64,000 nt of DNA from Pempheris klunzingeri (taxonomy: Eukaryota > Chordata > Actinopteri > Acropomatiformes > Pempheridae), in assembly GCF_042242105.1 (NCBI RefSeq), contig NC_092024.1, positions 3,543,501 through 3,607,500 of the forward strand, in the 5' to 3' direction. The first letter of the stretch is position 1. Every line of letters starts with the position of its first letter. The position numbers and the translations under genes were made by a program. The notes under the pieces were generated by a model that searched no databases, was not told where the DNA came from, and worked only from the letters and a program-made list of their open reading frames with translations. This document shows positions 13,899 through 25,264 of this stretch, piece by piece.

Positions 13899-14736
13899 TG
13901 TGGAGAACGAACGGGACTCCGGCCACACATAACACTGTTACTACACACCGGCGACCTGCTCTCAATCCACGTTGTTGCTTCAGAGCAACAACAGGAAGTG
14001 CTCGTGAGTTTCACGAAATAGGTCCGAGTAGGAACAACGCTGACTGAACACGGTCCGCACCCTCCTCTTCAAAGTTTATCTGTCTTTAAACATTTCTAGA
14101 AAATTATATTACCTATAAAAATAGCAAAGCAATACATTTTTGTTAAATAACAGAATTTTGATGTTTAACTAATGTTCGCTACTGCTAAATTAACTAACTT
14201 CCAGTTTTAGTTTATTAACAGTATAAATTAGACTGTATTTAATTAGCTAGAGCTGCTTTAAATGTCAGACAAAATAACATAATTGTATTAACTTAGAACA
14301 AATCACCGATAATCATATTTATTTATATAATTTATATTTCCACGGCCACAACTGCCATACTAAAGGAATATTACAAATATGGATAAACGCAACGTAACTA
14401 TGCAACTGTGAAAGGGCCTAATAGTGTATAATGCATTATTACGTTACATATACATGTTGTAAATTGTTAACTCATTATTTTATTTACAATACATGGCTTC
14501 TTTAATTGTTGCCATACATTACTGCTTACACACAAGAACAAGTACAGAAACATGTAAAATAACATGTGAAACTGTTACTAATGAAATGTTAGTGTGAGGA
14601 AGACGCAGTGTCGGTGACTGCTGCAGCTTCCAGCTGCTTGTGATGCTGGAGGAGGACAGACAGAGATCTGTCAGTCAGCCTCAGGCGGGGCTGAGCTCAC
14701 ACTTCACTCAGGCACAGAGGCACTGACAGGACGGCC
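13899..14736. promoter_or_regulatory. Shared head-to-head promoter region of nol10 and atp6v1c2
   Basis: nol10 starts leftward at 13898 and the apparent atp6v1c2 leader exon runs rightward to 14756, so fewer than 860 bases separate them. Close to nol10 there is a perfect 9-bp inverted repeat (GTTGTTGCT 13971-13979, AGCAACAAC 13984-13992, 4-base loop). It touches an ETS-like site ACAGGAAGTG (13991-14000). The middle part, 14080-14580, is AT-rich. Human NOL10 and ATP6V1C2 have the same divergent order. Transcription start sites cannot be read from sequence alone. Confidence 0.55.
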
Positions 14737-14754
14737 ATGAAGAGGATCACCTGA
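14737..14754 (+). CDS. Five-codon upstream ORF in the atp6v1c2 leader
   Basis: ATG AAG AGG ATC ACC TGA (MKRIT) lies in what looks like the first, non-coding exon of atp6v1c2, ending two bases before a GT donor (exon end 14756, then gtaagaacc). A second minimal upstream ORF, ATG directly followed by TGA, sits at 14939-14944, 13 bases before the main start. Both assume that transcription starts upstream and that this donor is used. Confidence 0.35.
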   Translation: MKRIT

Positions 14755-14957
14755 CGGTAAGAACCCTGCTCTGAAAGATCACATGTTTTTATTCTTTTAG
14801 TTGCCTTTAGTAGACTAGTTAACATGATCATAGGACACTCAGTGACTTTTTAGTTCATCTTGCTGTATGTTTCTTTTCTCTGGGTCTATTTGGTGCCAAA
14901 GCCGGTTCTTGAGGGGAGGGTTTTAACTGGAGGTCTCCATGTGAAGCGCTGGGAGTC

Positions 14958-16247
14958 ATGACAGACTTGTGGTTGATTTCTGTCCCTCTGGACAAGACCA
15001 GTTTAACCAGTGTAGAAAAACTCAAGCGCACCATTGCCAAAACCAACCTGGCCTCCTGCTGCAAGTTCTCCATTCCAGATCTCAAGGTGAGCTCGTGTAT
15101 CGTCTGTCCCAGTGGAGAGCCAAGTAAAGTGTACAGGCTAAATACACACATAAGGACCAGATACTGAAGAGTCTCTCTTCCTGACCATTGTCCAAAACAA
15201 AGAGCAAGAAGAATTGTATTTGTATGTTAGTTCTGTGTACAGTAGAGTGTAGCTGAGGAGGGTGATGGTGTTTGGTGTCCTTCTCTCATGAAGGGACGAG
15301 GCTCAGGTTGCTCTCTACAGTTTGAGGCAAAATTTCCATCTGACCCATTTCACTCAGCGTGATCAATGTTCACCCTGGCTGCCAGCAATCCCATTTTAAG
15401 AGTAGGTTTAGGTCAAGAGTTAAAACATTAAAAACTCTTTACCAAAGGTACTGAATGTGACATGTGGATGTCTCCGTGCTGAATCATAAAAGCCAGCAAG
15501 TTCCCAAGTCATAGTACATGCAGAGTTGTTGCTTTTCTTTAATGATTTCATCGATCATATATCAGCCACAGTGGCACTAACTGTGCCGTCCATGCTGTGA
15601 CCTCAGGTGGGAATACTGGACAGTCTACTCAGCGTGTCAGATGAACTCGCCAAGCTCGACACAATGACTGAAAGGTAAAGAAGTCCAAGCATGATGACTG
15701 AGGCTGAATATGTTTGTCTTAATGGTCATTGCACGTTTGTAGCTTAAAGCGCAACTTTGTCCTTAATTAAGAGTTGTAACTCTGAGCTTGTGTGCGGTCT
15801 GCGCCATGATTAATTGATGGTCAGGGGCAGCGGGCGGTTAGTTTTCCCTCCTGATTTTAAATTCATTGTTAGTGCATCTGAGCTGACGTGGTTCAAGTGG
15901 GAATGAAAGCCTTTTTACGACATCAGAATGCAGCAATTGACTTGTTTTAATTCAGCTTGATCCATTGTTTTCTGAATCTGTCTGTTCCACATTGTTCATT
16001 CATTGTGGGTCACAGTGTAATGAAAGAATTTGCAGAGAAGAGAATTTGTAGAAAGCGGCAGTAAATAAGTTTAAACTAATCTAACTAAATAAATAGCATG
16101 TCAACTAAAGCTCAGGCACCTCTGTGATAATAATATTTTCCCTGTTGCCTGGTCAGTGTGATTAAAAAAACACATCAGTGTATGAGGGAGGTGATGGAGC
16201 AGTCCACTGACAAAGTGCTGGAAAACGTCTCAGCAAATGGAGGTGAG

Positions 16248-16288
<41 letters not shown>

Positions 16289-19200
16289 AAGGGTGTTAAT
16301 TACATCGTATAGAAACTCATTAAGTAAGTGCATAGACACCCCAGGCTACATGCACATAGCAAATGAGAGTAAGAGCTACTTAAACTGAGCTCCATATGTA
16401 TGTATACACACACACATCCCCTCCTACACACACATTCAGAGATAAGACAGCCTGTACTGATCCCTTTACCTTGTATTTGCCTCCTGCATGGAGTGAGCTG
16501 CCCGGCACCAAGCAGCTGCTAACCAGTGTGTCTGATCACTCTCCCCATCAGACCACAGCGTGCATCAGAGAGCCGTCCTGTTACCCCTGAAAGCTTACCT
16601 CAAGTCTCTGAGGGGTATTTTATATGCTGCCAATTTGTTTTTTTTTTTGAGTGCAATGCTGTGTGACTCCTTATATGTGTGCTCTTCCATAGTGCTTTTG
16701 TCATTGTGTTTCCTAAATGACACTACTATACTAGACACTGTGTGGTGGTGTGTGTGTTCGAAGTTTGAAGTTTGAAGTTTGAAGTTTGAAGCAATTTTTG
16801 GTTTCTAGTTAGGTTGTGACTCCTTGTGTGTGTTTCTCAGTCGACCTGGTGACCTACGTGACCAAATTTCAGTGGGATAAAGCCAAGTATCCCACCGCTC
16901 TGCATCTCTCCAGCCTGGCAGACATCATTAACAAGGTGCAAACTAATGAAGATCAGGATAATTATGAGTGCCATGTAAATATAGTCCCAGTGAAATAAAA
17001 TTAGAGCGTCTTTAGCTTCAGTATTTGACCTGTTTCTGAGTGAAACGGTTTAGTTACAAGAGGGATTTTAATAAAATCCTTCAAATGTGATTGGACCTCT
17101 CATAAGTGGGCGTGGCTAGCAGCTCAAATCACATTTGAAGTACAAGCTACGGTTTTTCAGATTGATATTTCATATTTAACATATAACAACAGATACATGA
17201 ACAATTAAGGGACACACAGGGACACGTCATTTAAACTTGATGTATTCTCCATTTCGCTGTGTCTTTTAAAAAAAGACCAAAATACCTTAAAGGTATTCAT
17301 TATGAGTTCTTATCTCAGACTAGTTTTGGCGTTACTGCATGTCCTCCTGATGTTTACATGTGCTGTTAATACCTGCATGTGTGTCCTGCAGGAAGTTTCC
17401 CAGATGGAGGCGGAATTAAAAGCCCGAGCCGCGGCGTACAACAATGTGAAAAGCAGCTTGCAAAGCCTTGAGCACAAACTAGAGTGAGTGACTTCAGTTA
17501 TGTATGAAGTAAAAATGTATGAAGAAATGCTGTAAAGTAAGAATGCTTTCAAAAATATAGAATTCAATTTGTCTTTATCAATTTACACATTTTCAAAGTG
17601 AGCGAACAGCAGAAAAATCTAAATCCAAAACTGGGGGAGGAACAGCCAAACTCTGATACCAAGGTGAGGCTGTGGGAGACAGTTTCATGTCACAGGTCAT
17701 CATGTTCAGACTGAGCACAGCGACAAGACACAAGGTAGTTATACTGCATCAGCAAGGTCTCCCCCAGGCAAAGATTTCAGAGCAGACTGGGGTTTCAACA
17801 TGTGCTGTTCAAGCTCTTTGAAGAAGCACAAAGAAACGGGCCATGTTGAGGACCATAGACGCAGTGGTCAGAAAGGAAACTGCAAGTTTGCTTCCCTTCT
17901 AAATCTTAAGATGTCCAGCAGGGCCATCAGCCCAGAACCAGCAGAAACCAGTGGGACCCAGGTACACCATCTACTGTCTGGAGAAATCTGGCCACAAGCT
18001 GTCTTCATGGAAGAATTGCGACCAAAAAGCCAAACCTCTGACGTGGAAACATGGCCAAGCCACTAAACTATGCATGAAAACATTAGAACTGGGGTGCAGA
18101 AAAATGGCAGCAGGTGTTCTGGACTGATGAGTCACATTTTGACATATTTGGCTGCAGCAGAAGGCAGTTTGCTCCCTAAAGGGCTGGAGAGAGGTACAAT
18201 GAGCGTCTGCAGGCAACAGTGAAGCTGCTGGAGGTTCCCTGCAAGTTTGGGGCTGCATTTCTGCAAATGGAGTTACAGACAGATACTTATCCATCATACA
18301 GTACCATCAGGGAGGCATCTGATTGGCCCCAAATCTATTCTGCAGCAGGCCAACGACCCTAAACATACAGCCAATGTCATTAGGAACTATCTTCAGCGTA
18401 AAGAAGAACAGAGTCCTGGAAGTGATGGTGTGGCCCCCCCCCCCCACAGAGCTCTGATCGATTTTTCTTCTGTTCACTCACTTTGCATTTTGCAAATTGA
18501 TAAAAAATAAACAACTCTATATTTTTGAAAGAATTCTTACTTTACAGCACTTCTTCACACTTGCCTAAAACTTTTGCACAGTACTGTATATAAACTATGA
18601 AATGTTGAACTGGAATGTCTGTCTGTAGAGGGTCTTTGCAAACTTGCAGTCTGAATGACATTGTGAGGAAGGAAGACCTGGTGGTCTCAGAGTACCTCAC
18701 CACTCTACTGGTATTGGTGAGCAGGTCAGTGACACTTTCCACTAAGCAATTCAAGTTATTCTACCTTTTATTTTATGGTATAACCTACCATAATAAGTGT
18801 TTGGGTATGCATGGTATATTCATGTGTTCTTTATGTGTGAATGTGTTTTGGGACATGTTTTTGGTCACAGAGGGAGCTACTTGCAGTGGGAGAGGACCTA
18901 TGAATCTTTGTCAGAGTTTGTGGTTCCCCGGTCCAGCAGGTGAGTTGTCTTTATGTCCTGATGGCTGTAAGCCAAACCATTCCACTTGATCCATTTACAA
19001 GTGAATCAGTATACCTCCAAGCACCTGTTCTGAGCAGGCTAAGGTCAGGCTAAGTGACCACAGGTGTTCTATTACTGACAGAAAGTAAGAGTCTCTGTGG
19101 TTTGGATGAATGGCACGGGAAGGAAATGGTTTTTTCCAGAGAAAAAAAATTGAAATCAATCAATTGAAATGAATATTTGAATGCTTTTTCATACCAGAAC

Positions 19201-21653
19201 CTGAAGTATGAGTAGTGTACCTTACATGAAAAAATAAACTGCTTTGTAGGCACAAACTAGAAAGCCCTGTCAAACCCACTGAACTTATTGTGGTTAACTG
19301 TTGTTGATGAAAACAGTGTGAACTGAATGTGGAACTCCACAGGGTGTTGTTTTGGGTCTGATTTTCTTTCTACTGTATATTAATGATTTTAAGTGAGTCT
19401 GCTCCACTGATGTTTTAGCTTAAGCTGGGGAAATTTTGCAGTAATTTAGATGTTAATTGGAACTAAGGTACAGCTGAGGCTGATGGAAATTTCATTTGTT
19501 TTTAAGGTGTTTGCTTATAAACCCTTGACCTGATGATAAACATTAATGTCTGTACCAAATCTTTAGCCAGCGAACATGACTAAACACAATAGCAATTAAT
19601 AGTAATATGATAGTACTTCATTTAACTATATATAGCAAACCACTTCACAGTGCATGATATCTTGTCTACCGTCATTATAGGACGTAAATATCACTCAACT
19701 TTCACTGGCACAATAGTTGACTTTATTTTCTCTTTGTCTTTGAGCTTGACCTGTCGCTGCACATTGCCACGTGCCGCTCTAATTTCCCGTCTTTTTTTTG
19801 TGTGTGATCATCAGGAAACTGCACGAGGATGGAGAGGGAGGCCTGTTCGCAGTGACACTTTTCAAAAGAGCAGTGTGCGAATTCAAAGTCAAAGCCCAGG
19901 AGAGCAAGTAAGCAGGATGGATTGCCAGAAAATACACCACCAAGTCAAAGCTGTGTTAATGTGTGTCAATTACCATAGTGTAGCCTATGATGGTCCTCAC
20001 AGGTTCACCGTGCGTGAGTACAGCTTTGATCTGGAGGAGAAGAAGCAGCAGGAGATGAAGCAGCTTAGTGTCCACAAGAAGGAACAATATGTGCGTTAAA
20101 CGTCATACCTGCTCTCTAGGTTTTTTTTTTAGATTTGAGTAGTGTGAGTGTTGTATTATAAATATGTATGCCTCCTCCACAGGGAATCTTTGTGCGTTGG
20201 CTGAAGGTGAATTTCAGTGAGGTGTTTGTTACCTGGATTCACTTGAAAGCACTGAGGGTGTTTGTGGAATCAGTCCTCAGGTGAGTGAATTTCTCTCAAC
20301 ATTAATGAAACACGGCAGCGTAGGCATGTTTGAGTTGGCTCATAAAGATGTCTCCTGCCAGGTATGGATTACCGGTGAACTATCAAGCTCTTCTGCTGCA
20401 GACAGACAGGAAGCGTTCAAAGAAACTGAGAGAAGAGCTCTCCTCGCTGTTCGTGCATCTGGACCCCACTGCCACTGTCAGTATGACAGATGTAAGAGGC
20501 CAAACCCACTTTCACTGCTTCAATCATCACTTATGATGTGTCATGGTTCATCTAGAGCACCGAGGAAAAGGCATGAAGAAACATGGATGTTCACTCTTGA
20601 CCTATCGATCAATATGAGTGATAAAACAATCTCCACTCAATGTCGGCCAATAAGAAATGGGGGGGAAAAAATGCAGTTCAGCAATATCATATGCTGTAAG
20701 TCATTTAGAAACAGTGACACCACTACATACACTGTCCAGCAGAGAGCACATCTTGTATATCTTCACAACAATTTTACATAACCCAAGTTAAAATGTCCTT
20801 ATTTGTTACATTTTGTTCTTAAACCATTTCAATGTCCACATCTTAATATAAAATACCCAATAATATGATATATTTAATGCTATAATATTGACAGGGGTCA
20901 TTCTGCTGCATTGTGAGTACTCACTTTTGATACTATTGCTGATAATACACTCACTTTTTTGAGTTGTTGACCCTTAGGAAGCACTGTGTAATAGTTTTTT
21001 TTATGAGTGAGGCCCGTCCACGGTGACACACACTTGCACACAGCTGCAATACACAATCCTGGTTTCAAACTGTTCCAGTGATCTACAAGTTGGTGGTGGT
21101 AATGCACCAAGATCGTCTGTGAGTGGCAGGGACGTAGAAGATTGTGAGCAAGTACACATGGTTTCAAAAATAAAACATATTACAACTCAACATATTGCAA
21201 ATGCACTCAACACATTTGTTAGTTGCAGAGAGGGGAAATGCATTTAAATTCCAGCGTGTGTATTAGAGATTATTTTAAAAAATTGCCTGCTTAGTGCTGA
21301 GACAAGTTTGATGAGAGCGTTAAGAGTGAACCAAAGCAATAAAGTTGTGGACTGCAAAACTAAAAGAATGAGCTTAACTCTCTGTAGAGTTGGGGCGAAT
21401 GCAGAGTTGAATGTGCGAAATTTTGGATGACTGTGCTGCATGATAGAAAAAAAGCATGGGAAAAGAACTTGATTTGAATGATGCAAAAGCCCACTCAGCA
21501 GTACAATGACTGGTTGTACGTGGTTCAAGCTGAAGTCTTTTCCTGTCTCCCTCTGCCGAGCAGGTAAGCAGTGACATCCCAGGCCTCTGTCAGCAAGAGT
21601 ACTTCTCCTACATCTGCTTCCATATCAACACCAACGTGCTGGAGATCAGCTAG
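14958..21653 (+). CDS. atp6v1c2: V-type proton ATPase subunit C 2
   Basis: Subunit C of the cytosolic V1 sector of the vacuolar H+-ATPase, a peripheral-stalk part that links V1 to V0 and governs reversible assembly. Coding exons: 14958-15086, 15607-15674, 16157-16242, 16841-16935, 17392-17483, 18629-18724, 18871-18939, 19815-19907, 20003-20090, 20183-20280, 20362-20491, 21564-21653. Phases agree throughout and sum to 1134 nt (377 aa, close to the 382 of subunit C1). The protein starts [20 protein letters not shown] and carries family blocks such as [48 protein letters not shown] and [15 protein letters not shown]. It ends [20 protein letters not shown]. Paralogue C2 rather than C1 is inferred from adjacency to nol10 and kcnf1. 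A (CA)n tract follows the exon 3 donor, and a Tc1 remnant fills intron 5. Confidence 0.93.
16249..16285. repeat. (CA)n microsatellite just after the atp6v1c2 exon 3 donor
   Basis: About 18 CA units begin immediately after the donor sequence gtgagt at 16243, so the intron starts with the splice consensus followed by the repeat. Confidence 0.9.
16760..16791. repeat. Short tandem repeat of the 7-mer GAAGTTT
   Basis: Four perfect copies of GAAGTTT plus a partial fifth, in an atp6v1c2 intron about 50 bp upstream of exon 4 (16841). Confidence 0.85.
17520..18588 (+). mobile_element. Decayed Tc1-like transposon inside atp6v1c2 intron 5
   Basis: The right end contains cttttgcacagtactgta and, further in, gaattcttactttacagcac. 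The inner part recurs inverted at the left (17520-17565, gctgtaaagtaagaatgc), so the two ends are inverted repeats; the outermost ~30 bases on the left are missing. The interior keeps broken pieces of a Tc1 transposase on the plus strand, for example a [16 protein letters not shown]-like stretch near 18106-18155, with frameshifts, stops and a C-run at 18433-18446. It is non-functional. It occupies nearly the whole intron between exons ending 17483 and starting 18629. Confidence 0.8.
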
Positions 21654-23577
21654 CAGTCAGCAAAGACAGCACCCACGCAATGACCATGCAAGGACTTATC
21701 ACTCATGTGGTGGATGGTTCCAAACCTGTCAGAGCCGGGAACCTAATGACTCTCTACACATCTAGTGAAGAATACAGTATATCCTCGAATATCTTGGTTT
21801 TCAGCATTGCTCTTGAGCCACAAATGGCTGTCATCCTTCCCCTGGACAGCAGTGTGAATAATGTTGTCGGGTGAACAGTGGATGTTTTTGGATCTCCTCT
21901 CCACCACAATATCAGCTGCACATGGACTTCACTTTGTGATGTGCTGCACACAGAACCATTTAAGCTGTGGAACCATTTAAATATGTTTCATAGCTCTTTG
22001 GACAGAATATGTACTGTAAGTGGTCATGTCAGTGTACAGCTTCAAGCATTTCAAGTGATCACATTCTTCCTAGAAATCTTAAAGCCATCACAGTGTAGTA
22101 ATGCATGGTTGCACATTGTTCAACAAAGCACTTCAGTACATTTTCCGCTTCATTACAAAGTATGTTCTGTAGCGAAAGCACAGCATGACTCTGTATTTAT
22201 CACTTTTCTTTGAACTCATATTTGATCGGGATGTTGTTAAATGTAATGTTACCAATGGTAAAAGGAGAAATTAGATCATTTGTTAATTAGTGAGATTATA
22301 TTCTTATTCTTATTCTAAGAAAAGTCCTACAGAAATCAATATTTATGTTCAGGATTTTTCCAACAATAGTCATTCACTGAATTTCTATTCTGTCTACGTA
22401 GTAGTTTTCATCGTTAGTGGTGGGGCGCGCTGTTCCAGCATTTGCTGTTACCTCTAGTAATGATGGGTGTCATCATATCACTAGCACTGAAATCTTAAGG
22501 TCTATAACTTTAAGGAGAAATACGAAAATATCACGTAAATCCTTCTTGAAGAAAGTAAAAACATTTGTTTTGCAGAACAAAATGGCCCCTGTGACTGATA
22601 TATTACCATATGTGAAATTATTAAATTATTGACTTTGATGTATCAGTGTGTAAGTTGCATTTTACTCATGTAGCTTGTCAAGGTGGAACTCCACTCATTT
22701 TGCACATCATGTTTTACACATCAAAGTACACATGAAAGGAGTCCCTGGGAAGCACTTCTGCATATGTGGAAAAAGTTGTATAAACCTATTTTGTCTCTAG
22801 ACGCGGAGCTATGTGACATCTGATGAAATGTCACTTGAGTCAGCGCCTTTTGAGACTACAAGTTGAAAGAATTCTGGACATGTGTAGTTAGAAAGAAGTG
22901 AGCTGACCGGACCTCTGTAGTCGTCTCCTCATCTCTTGGTGAGTGTTCCTATCTGGGGGCTCAAACTTCTGATGTACATTTCCCTCCAGGTCCAAACTAC
23001 ACAGCTGTATTTTAAGGGGTCACAAGCCAATGAGAGGATAATTATGTAAATTATTATTTTCAGCAATCCTTCAGCAATCAGATCCAATAAGAAGTATCAT
23101 ATTCCTGTGAAATGTAGTGGAGTAGAACTATTAAGCATAAAATACAAACACTCAAAGTATCCGTGCCTCAGATTTGTACTTGTTCTTAAATATACTAGTG
23201 GCTTTCCACCACAGAATGTTATACAGTACATGATCACCAGAGAGTGCACTATCTCTGCTCTGTGCAGCATCCGTTTCTACAGCAATCATCTCTGCTTTCA
23301 GACATTATATTTGATCAATCAATGCGCTTAAAGTTAAAGTTAAAGGATTTTCCTTTTTTAATTAAGTAACTGTTAATTCCAGTGATGAATAGCTCTCACA
23401 ATGTAGCCTCTGCCTTCTACATTTGAAATAGTGCGATTAGCATGGTGGGAAATGATTTCATTTGGTCCCTTATTATTGGGTGCTGTGCTGATTAATGGTG
23501 CTCCTTCAATTATTGACTGAATTGTCTTTGCAAGCCAACAAGCCTGCATCCCTCAGACGTGAGAAGAAAGACCTGCA

Positions 23578-23578
<1 letters not shown>
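21654..23578. other. Intergenic stretch between atp6v1c2 and kcnf1
   Basis: Starts with the atp6v1c2 3' untranslated region. The first plausible polyadenylation motif I see is ATTAAA at 22618-22623. No splice-consistent or homologous open frame is visible. No PDIA6-like thioredoxin motif (CGHC) was noticed. Confidence 0.5.
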
Positions 23579-23624
<46 letters not shown>

Positions 23625-23625
23625 G
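23579..23625. repeat. (GT)n(GA)n compound microsatellite upstream of kcnf1
   Basis: About 12 GT units run straight into about 11 GA units. The tract ends about 165 bp before the kcnf1 start codon, so it lies in the proximal promoter or the 5' untranslated region. Confidence 0.9.
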
Positions 23626-23790
23626 GTGGGAAGTGTTAGGAGAAGCTGGCCGCTCAAGCTGTGCCATTCAGTGCGTCAAACAGTCTTGAGAGGGAACGTT
23701 TGCGCGCCGAAGTAATGGACATTAACTCCGGTTAGAAGGCGTTACTGTTGCATTCAGGATAAATAATCATTTAGTCAAACATTTAGTACA

Positions 23791-25110
23791 ATGTGGACAA
23801 TTCCGAAGCCGAATTATAGAGCTGGTTTGTGCGCAGAGGGGGAGATTGCTGTAAACATTGGCGGAGTCCGAGTGGTGCTTTTCGGGGATGTTTTGAACCG
23901 CTATCCGGAGAGCAGACTGGCAGAGTTGTTGAACTGCTCCACTCAGAATTACGAAGTTATCTCTTCCCTTTGTGATGACTTCGATCCGGGCAGAAAAGAG
24001 TTTTACTTCGACCGAGATCCGGATGCCTTCAAGTGCATCATCGACGTTTATTACTTTGGTGAAATCCACATCAAACCCGGCATTTGCCCAATCTGTTTCA
24101 TCAAGGAGATGGAGTTCTGGAAAATAGACCAAAGCGTTTTAGATGAATGCTGCAAAAGTTACCTGAGCGAGAAGGAGGAAGAGCTGAAAGAGATTGCAAG
24201 CAAAGTGAAACTCATTCTGGATGATCTGGAGGTGGATCAGTGCATTACGCGCGCCCAGCGGTGCCAGAGGTTCTTGTGGAGACTGATGGAGAAACCGGGC
24301 TCCTCTTTGCCGGCGCGCATCATTGCCATCGCATCCTTCCTCTCCATCCTGGTCTCGGCGGTGGTGATGTGCGTGGGGACCATCCCTGAGCTCCAGGTGA
24401 AGGATGCCGAGGGGAAGCTGGTGGAGCACCCGATCCTGGAGGCGATTGAGACCGTCTGCATGTCATGGTTCACCGCGGAGTACTTATTGCGCCTCGCCTC
24501 CTCTCCGAACAAGCTGCACTTTGCGCTTTCCTTCATGAACATCATAGACTTTATGGCCATCATTCCTTTTTACGTGGTGCTGTCCCTCACTTACCTCGGC
24601 ACCACATCCATGATGGAACTGGCTAACGTCCAACAGGCTGTCCAGGCGCTCCGCATCATGCGCATCGCGCGTATTTTCAAGCTGGCGCGCCACTCCTCCG
24701 GGCTGCAGACTCTGACCTACGCGCTCAAGAGGAGCCTCAAAGAGCTGGGGCTGCTCCTAATGTACATGGGCGTGGGGATCTTTGTGTTTTCAGCCCTGGC
24801 TTACACCATGGAGCAAAGCCACCCGGAGACCCTTTTCAGGAGCATCCCGCAGTCTTTCTGGTGGGCCATCATCACCATGACCACGGTGGGCTACGGAGAC
24901 ATCTACCCGAAAACCACGCTCGGCAAGTGCAACGCAGCCGTGAGCTTTCTGTGTGGGGTGATAGCCATCGCGTTGCCAATCCACCCTATCATAAATAACT
25001 TTGTGGTCTTCTACAACAAGCAGAAAGTGTTGGAGACCGCGGCGAAGCACGAAGTGGAGCTGATGGAGCTGAAGTCCGGCAGGGCCGCGCGCAGAAAAAG
25101 CAGGAATTAA
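23791..25110 (+). CDS. kcnf1: Potassium voltage-gated channel modifier subunit F1 (Kv5.1)
   Basis: Intronless gene for an electrically silent Kv alpha subunit, which joins Kv2 subunits in the plasma membrane and alters their gating. The 439-residue frame has an N-terminal T1 domain with the non-Shaker zinc motif H-x5-C-x20-CC (H93, C99, C120, C121). S1 is near 175-197, S2 216-235, S3 247-265. S4 near 282-303 carries spaced Arg/Lys (RIMRIARIFKLAR). S5 is near 318-338. The pore loop has the filter TTVGYGD (364-370) and S6 spans about 380-404. S6 has PIHP where Kv1-4 have PxP, typical of silent subunits. The C-tail ends after ELMELKSGRAARRKSRN, about 55 residues shorter than human KCNF1 (494 aa). 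The start gives the expected distance to T1. An AATAAA signal follows at 25259. Confidence 0.95.
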   Translation: MWTIPKPNYRAGLCAEGEIAVNIGGVRVVLFGDVLNRYPESRLAELLNCSTQNYEVISSLCDDFDPGRKEFYFDRDPDAFKCIIDVYYFGEIHIKPGICPICFIKEMEFWKIDQSVLDECCKSYLSEKEEELKEIASKVKLILDDLEVDQCITRAQRCQRFLWRLMEKPGSSLPARIIAIASFLSILVSAVVMCVGTIPELQVKDAEGKLVEHPILEAIETVCMSWFTAEYLLRLASSPNKLHFALSFMNIIDFMAIIPFYVVLSLTYLGTTSMMELANVQQAVQALRIMRIARIFKLARHSSGLQTLTYALKRSLKELGLLLMYMGVGIFVFSALAYTMEQSHPETLFRSIPQSFWWAIITMTTVGYGDIYPKTTLGKCNAAVSFLCGVIAIALPIHPIINNFVVFYNKQKVLETAAKHEVELMELKSGRAARRKSRN

Positions 25111-25258
25111 GATGGGACTGTGGACGCAGTAGCAGTCTGAGCAAGTTGAGACTTTTCTTAAGACTTTTTTCTGCTGCCAGGCTGAGACAGAGGGGCAAAT
25201 AACTGCAGAAGTAAATGTGAAAATCATAAAGTCACATGTCCAAAATCTAATACACCAA

Positions 25259-25264
25259 AATAAA
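25259..25264 (+). terminator. Candidate polyadenylation signal AATAAA of kcnf1
   Basis: Canonical hexamer 149 bases past the kcnf1 stop codon. It is the first one downstream in the expected orientation. A longer 3' untranslated region cannot be excluded. Confidence 0.5.

Noticed and set aside
17800-18510. A working transposase gene in atp6v1c2 intron 5
   Set aside because: The recognisable Tc1 pieces are broken by stops, frameshifts and a C-run, and the left end of the element is lost.
18629-18724. Reading this exon as RVFANLQSE... followed by a stop, which would make atp6v1c2 a pseudogene
   Set aside because: With the exon 5 phase (GA carried over) the frame is [20 protein letters not shown], which matches subunit C, so the gene is intact.
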